Of a DNA stretch of 64,000 nt, positions 59,336 to 64,000 are shown piece by piece. Each line of letters opens with the position of its first letter. Within the stretch, counting starts at the first letter, position 1. Both the position numbers and the translations under genes were made by a program. Under the pieces are notes generated by a model that saw only the letters and a list, made by a program, of their open reading frames with translations, was not told where the DNA came from and searched no databases. Origin of the DNA: Sipunculus nudus (taxonomy: Eukaryota > Annelida > Sipuncula > Golfingiida > Sipunculidae); the NCBI GenBank assembly GCA_026874595.1, contig CM049320.1, positions 48,064,714-48,128,713 of the forward strand, given 5' to 3'.

Positions 59336-60368
59336 GTATGTCATATCGATTTTTCTGTTGTGTATAACACGTGCTGAAGGCCGAGTTTCTGTGACCAGCA
59401 CTTGCCCATTTCACCTCTATATTCCTATTTAATTTGCACATTTGTATTTTATATGCCATTTAAAGTCTCCACGTACAAACGCACAGGAAATTGTTAGAAC
59501 ACACTGAACTACATAAATTACCAAGAGACGACTTTCAAGTCAATATATACTCAGATCAAGTTACACAGATGTGTTACCCAAGACTGGTATATGAAAGGTT
59601 CACAGAGACTCCGGCGAGCAGCGGGCAGGACAACCTGTGTTGTGGACAGGGTATGCACATTATTCGTCTTCTGGGAACCTATTCAAACACTAATAAACTT
59701 AACCCTACCCTCTCTATTCAATAGAAAATTACCTGTAATCGTCCATTATTAATAGGTCATTTCGGAATTTGGCACAAACAATACTATTGGAAAGTAACCG
59801 TAACATTGTAAGAAGAACGAAAACTTTCAACAACTACAAAGAGTTTATGTAATCAATCATGTCATATTATTATTATCTTGCTAATTTGGACCTCATATAT
59901 TGTAAAAAAAATGAAATATTGTATTGAGTATTTTAAGGCCATGTGGTCTTTCTATTGAACATTCGTCATGCAGCAATCCCAGTTTACACTTGACAACAGA
60001 TATAGCAAACCTTTGTCCATGGACAATCAAATTGTCCATCGACAATCAAATTAAACTGTCAACAGTAGATAGAAGGGATAACATGGTGTCATAATGAATC
60101 TCATTTTATCCTTCAAATTTCTTTCTCCTTTTTTAAAACAGTAAATAAAAATTGATGGCGGAATGCATTTCCTTTTATACAGCTTAATAAAGAGTTAGAT
60201 ATTGTTCCTCCATCACGTGTGAAGGATAAAATTGATATGACAGATGAACAAATAACAGAAATATATTTATTACACTCCTGGGGGAAAGTGACCAATAATG
60301 TGCATACGAAACTCGCTTATAAATAATTAAATGATGCAAAATGGGCAGAAAAACCGGTTCCTTTTCAG
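59336..60368. other. Spacer between exons 5a and 5b
   Basis: About 1.03 kb without a supported exon. An open frame at 59491-59724 is out of phase with exon 5a. Confidence 0.5.
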
Positions 60369-60574
60369 GGCAGATAGAAAGGATAGGAGATGATCCTTTA
60401 CGGTTAGAGTTGAAGTTACTTGGAGGCTGGCCTGTTATAGAGAGGGACTGGAATGAATCAGGAATAGTTGTAGAAAGGCTGCTCGGTCAACTGAGAGGCC
60501 GCTACAACGCCCCCCTCGTCCTTGACAGCTGGGTGGCAGCGGACGATAAGAACTCCACAAATTACATCCTACAG
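60369..60574 (+). CDS. M13 metallopeptidase, exon 5b (alternative)
   Basis: 206 nt, enters in phase 1 and leaves in phase 0, like exon 5a; acceptor CGGTTCCTTTTCAG, donor CTACAG|GTATAC. Reads GQIERIGDDPLRLELKLLGG, then WPVIERDWNESGIVVERLLG, and ends VAADDKNSTNYILQ. By eye a little under half the residues match exon 5a, including G-G-W/F-P-V-I and D-D-K-N-S/T. Using both 5a and 5b would break the frame. The last 10 bases and the donor are the founder of the 34-bp array that follows. Confidence 0.92.
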
Positions 60575-61500
60575 GTATACAGTCAGTCCTCCTTATAACA
60601 TCCTACAGGTATACAGTCAGTCCTCTTAATAACATCCTACAGGTATACAGTCAGTCCTCCTTATAACATCCTACAGGTATACAGTCAGTCCTTCTAATAA
60701 CATCCTACAGGTATAAGGTCAGTCCTTCTAATAACATCCTACAGGTATACAGTCAGTCCTCCTAATAACATCCTACAGGTATACAGTCAGTCCTCCTAAT
60801 AACATCCCACAGGTATACAGTCAGTCCTCCTAATAACATCCTACAGGTATACAGTCAGTCCTTCTAATAACATCCTACAGGTATACAGTCAGTCCTCCTA
60901 ATAACATCCTACAGGTATACAGTCAGTCCTCCTAATAACATCCTACAGGTATACAGTCAGTCCTCCTAATAACATCCTACAGGTATACAGTCAGTCCTCC
61001 TAATAACATCCTACAGGTATACAGTCAGTCCTCCTAATAACATCCTACAGGTATACAGTCAGTCCTAATAACATCCTACAGGTATACAGTCAGTCCTCCT
61101 AATAACATCCTACAGGTATACGGTCAGTCCTCCTAATAACATCCTACAGGTATACAGTCAGTCCTCCTAATAACATCCTACAGGTATACAGTCAGTCCTC
61201 CTAATAACATCCTACAGGTATACAGTCAGTCCTCCTAATAACATCCTACAGGTATACAGTCAGTCCTTCTAATAACATCCTACAGCTAAAGTCAGTCCTC
61301 CTAAAAACATCCTACAGGTATACGGTCAGTCCTCCTAATAACATCCTACAGGTATACAGTCAGTCCTACTAATAACATCCTACAGGTATACAGTCAGTCC
61401 TACTAATAACATCCTACAGGTATACAGTCAGTCCTACTAATAACATCCTACAGGTATACAGTCAGTCCTATTAATAAGATCCTACAAGTATACAGTCTGC
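60564..61500. repeat. 34-bp array of duplicated 5' splice sites
   Basis: Unit CATCCTACAGGTATACAGTC + AGTCCTCCTAATAA. The first unit overlaps the real end of exon 5b (CATCCTACAG|GTATAC). Counting along the array I find 26 intact CAGGTATA motifs including the authentic one, and two decayed ones (CAGCTAA near 61284; CAAGTATA near 61488). Confidence 0.96.
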
Positions 61501-61888
61501 TGATGACGAAAAAAATTGCTAAAACTTGCATAACTGGGAAACTGGTTATACGGTCCAATGGCCGAAACTGCAAGTATAAAGGCGATGCGTCTCGAAACAC
61601 TGTCGTTCACAAGATCGAATTCGGCTCACGAATGGCATGGCTGGGTCTCCGCCGCTGGTATCGGTGGAGGGAATGTAGGTTGCTTCTGCCTTTGCGTCTG
61701 TGGATGCTGTAGCCTTCCTAAAAGGTCACCGGCTCGGGATGAACGGGGGCGGCCTCTCGCGGTTCTCTGCTTGGCTTGGTGTAGCACCGCGTCTGTTGGC
61801 TCAGAGAACGTGCTTAAGGAGCGCACAGAGCTGAGGTCTTGACCACAGCAACCTGTAGCTGCTCGACGAGCGTGAACTTCTAATGGAT
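61501..61888. other. GC-rich insertion in the 34-bp array
   Basis: About 390 bp, unlike the array, and open in several frames (for example a minus-strand Arg/Ser/Pro-rich stretch). Array units resume at 61890. Probably a transposon fragment; not identified. Confidence 0.45.
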
Positions 61889-62004
61889 GGAGGTATACAG
61901 TCAGTCCTCCTAAAACATCCTTCAGGTATACACTCAGTCCTCCTAAAAACTTCCAACAGGTAAACATTTAGTCCTCGTAATAACATCCTACAGGTATATA
62001 CTAA
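61889..62004. repeat. Degenerate 34-bp units
   Basis: Four diverged units, including TTCAGGTATACACTCAGTCC and CATCCTACAGGTATATACTA. Confidence 0.85.
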
Positions 62005-62750
62005 GCCATGGCTTAAGTGTTAATGTTTGCTACTAAATACGTAAAATGAAATGTGATACGATGTACCGATAGACGTCAACTCAGTGCCAGGACCCTTTTC
62101 CGAGATGACAGGCGCGGCACTTGTGTGCCCTGCGTGTAGCAGCTCCTCGGGCAACTTCCAACAGCCGATTGTTTCTTCCAGTGGGTACATGCATTACTTT
62201 TGGCTGCTAAGATGGTGAACAGGAGATACATTCGGCGTGTCGACACCTCACCCGGAGCCACGATGACTGAAAGAACTGAGAGCCAGAATTTTGTTACATT
62301 TTTTTTAACTTTGAAGAGCGATGAGTTGATAAGCGCTAATTGTAACACCTACCGCTGGTTACCGGGGCATTGGTTGTGAGATGGTGTGCAGTCTGAAGGT
62401 AATGCTGGTGGATTCACACTGATTGGCCATCTGACTCAACATATGGGAGGGCCTAATAATATTCATATCGATTGATTCGGGATATTGGTAGCCAGCTGGA
62501 TTGGTTTGGAGTAAATTTCTGGGAAAGAACACAAATAACTTCTGACGTCTCTGGAAAAGACCTTTGTTCAGCGCAGACCGTCCCACAGCCACTGGACCTT
62601 ACCAGTCGATGAAATAGCCACATAAGTTAGTCAGAAAAGCAGTAAATTAGTTGTGTAATTTGTCGCTAGGTGAAAGTACATGTTCTAGCGTTGCGACACG
62701 GTGGCACTGTAAGGAATTAAGTCTTAACCACTGCATCGACTGGGCCAGTC
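62005..62750. other. Second insertion in the 34-bp array
   Basis: About 740 bp of non-repeat sequence with minus-strand coding-like stretches (62076-62348, 62359-62592) that I do not recognise. Degenerate array units follow at 62755. Possibly one transposon together with 61501-61888. Confidence 0.4.
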
Positions 62751-62860
62751 TAGTATACAACCAGTCCTAGTAATGTCACCTTACAAGTACAGAATAATCC
62801 TCCTAGTAACACCTTATAGCTAAACAGTCAGTCCTGGCAATAACATTATGCAACAGAAGT
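62751..62860. repeat. Last degenerate 34-bp units
   Basis: CCAGTCCTAGTAATGTCACC, CCTCCTAGTAACACC and ACAGTCAGTCCTGGCAATAA are recognisable relics. Confidence 0.7.
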
Positions 62861-63091
62861 TGGTTCAGTTGTGATTTGATGCAATTAAATGAAAAAAAAA
62901 TTATCAAATGCATATGCATTTGCAATTGACCATTTCTGGTAACATATTATGCATCAGGACTCGGGTTTACTGTCACTTTCTCATTACATGTTTTAAAAAC
63001 TCCTGCTAGGACATGATTGTAATCACTGCTATCAAGAAGAAATATAAGACATCCCATAAGCATGTATATAACACGGACTTATGTAACATTA

Positions 63092-63141
<50 letters not shown>

Positions 63142-63250
63142 CCTAACTGATACGTTATTACTATTATGAATCTCTTACTCATATACCCATAACTAGAATA
63201 TGGACAGTTGACGAGCGACTACAGGTAATTGCCGAATAACCGAGGTATGG
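62861..63250. repeat. Unassigned flank and (TA)n microsatellite
   Basis: About 26 TA dinucleotides near 63091-63138; the rest is unassigned. Confidence 0.85.
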
Positions 63251-64000
63251 ATAAAGTGCGGCAAGAAATGTCGTAATACAACCTGACCACGAAGTACAGC
63301 ATCACAACAAAATGCAACCTCACCACGAAGTACAGCATCACGACAAAATTCAACCTCACCAAGAAGTACAGCATCACGACAAAATTCAACCCCACCAAGA
63401 AGTACAGCATCACGACAAAATTCAACCTCACCAAGAAGTACAGCATCACGACAAAATTCAACCTCACCAAGAAGTACAGCATCACGACAAAATTCAACCT
63501 CACCAAGAAGTACAGCATCACGACAAAATTCAACCTCACCAAGAAGTACAGCATCACGACAAAATTCAACCTCACCAAGAAGTACAGCATCACGACAAAA
63601 TTCAACCTCACCAAGAAGTACAGCATCACGACAAAATTCAACCTCACCAAGAAGTACAGCATCACGACAAAATTCAACCTCACCAAGAAGTACAGCATCA
63701 CGACAAAATTCAACCTCACCAAGAAGTACAGCGTCACAACGAACTGTGATCTTCCCACGATGTACTGCCACATGACGATATATTGCCTCACCACGAATTA
63801 CAGTGTCACGAAGTAATATGACCTCACGACGGATTACAGCGTCAAAACGAACTGTGACCTCACCACGAAAAACAGCGTCATGAAGTAATATGACCCCACC
63901 ACGAAGTACAGCGTCAAAACGAACTGTGACCTCACCACGAAGTACAGCGTCACGAAGTAATATGACCTCACCACGAAATACAGCGTCACGAAGTAATATG
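63250..64000. repeat. 36-bp minisatellite, runs off the right edge
   Basis: Unit CAGCATCACGACAAAATTCA + ACCTCACCAAGAAGTA, about 12 near-identical copies to 63740, then a variant with AGCGTCACGAAGTAATATGA. 36 is divisible by three, so three overlapping repeat frames (for example HHDKIQPHQEVQ) stay open; they are by-products. Confidence 0.96.

Noticed and set aside
59491-59724. Possible extra M13 exon between 5a and 5b (LHKLPRDDF resembles the LPxRDYY motif)
   Set aside because: Its open frame starts out of phase with exon 5a (phase 0), the rest of the peptide does not match M13 proteins, and the match is very short.
63193-63794. Overlapping 145-192 codon repeat frames on both strands
   Set aside because: Product of a 36-bp unit without stops in three frames. 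Unlikely to be coding.

Overview
The window is eukaryotic and metazoan: real coding sequence comes as short exons bounded by GT-AG splice sites, introns run to about 15 kb, and the rest is dominated by tandem arrays and decayed non-LTR retrotransposons. The interspersed repeats (288-bp units rich in TGACCTTTGACCT, a family beginning TTTAGCTCAGCTGAC followed by CCGTCC-rich sequence, APE-type LINEs) resemble those common in molluscs, so a mollusc or other lophotrochozoan is the best guess; this is inference, not proof. Nothing bacterial, no CRISPR array and no RNA gene was found. Layout, left to right. (1) About 0.2-7.3 kb, minus strand: a gene whose exons read, in transcript order, a complete calponin-homology (CH) domain (5922-3488), three short linker exons (3347-580) and the start of a caspase catalytic domain (360-187). 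Each linker exon has one open frame and all adjoining splice phases agree. The gene continues beyond the left edge, where the caspase catalytic His and Cys exons should lie. Two of its introns are filled by minisatellites that start within about 10 nt of the 5' splice site. (2) 7.8-39 kb: mostly repeats. These are minisatellites of 28, 40, 52, 45, 46 and 30 bp units; three LINE relics (13.1-16.6 kb plus, 22.3-23.65 kb minus, 34.4-38.1 kb plus); a roughly 1.9-kb element with long inverted ends (17.9-19.9 kb); and a 3.2-kb element inserted into the 46-bp array. One orphan, well-spliced exon lies on the minus strand at 26785-26994. A 68-bp-arm hairpin sits at 33.9 kb. (3) 40.26-60.57 kb, plus strand: the 5' half of an M13 (neprilysin / endothelin-converting-enzyme-like) zinc metallopeptidase gene. 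Exon 1 encodes a cytoplasmic tail and a type II membrane anchor, followed by a 14.9-kb repeat-filled intron and exons 2 to 4. Two homologous versions of exon 5 (59127-59335 and 60369-60574) share the same splice phases, so only one can be used without breaking the frame. The HExxH zinc site is not in the window and must lie to the right. (4) 60.56-64 kb: a 34-bp array grown from the 5' splice site of the second exon 5, carrying about 26 copies of CAG|GTATA, then unidentified insertions and a 36-bp array running off the right edge. By my estimate roughly a third of the window is tandem array. The items most worth follow-up are the CH-caspase architecture, the mutually exclusive M13 exons, and the array made of splice donors.
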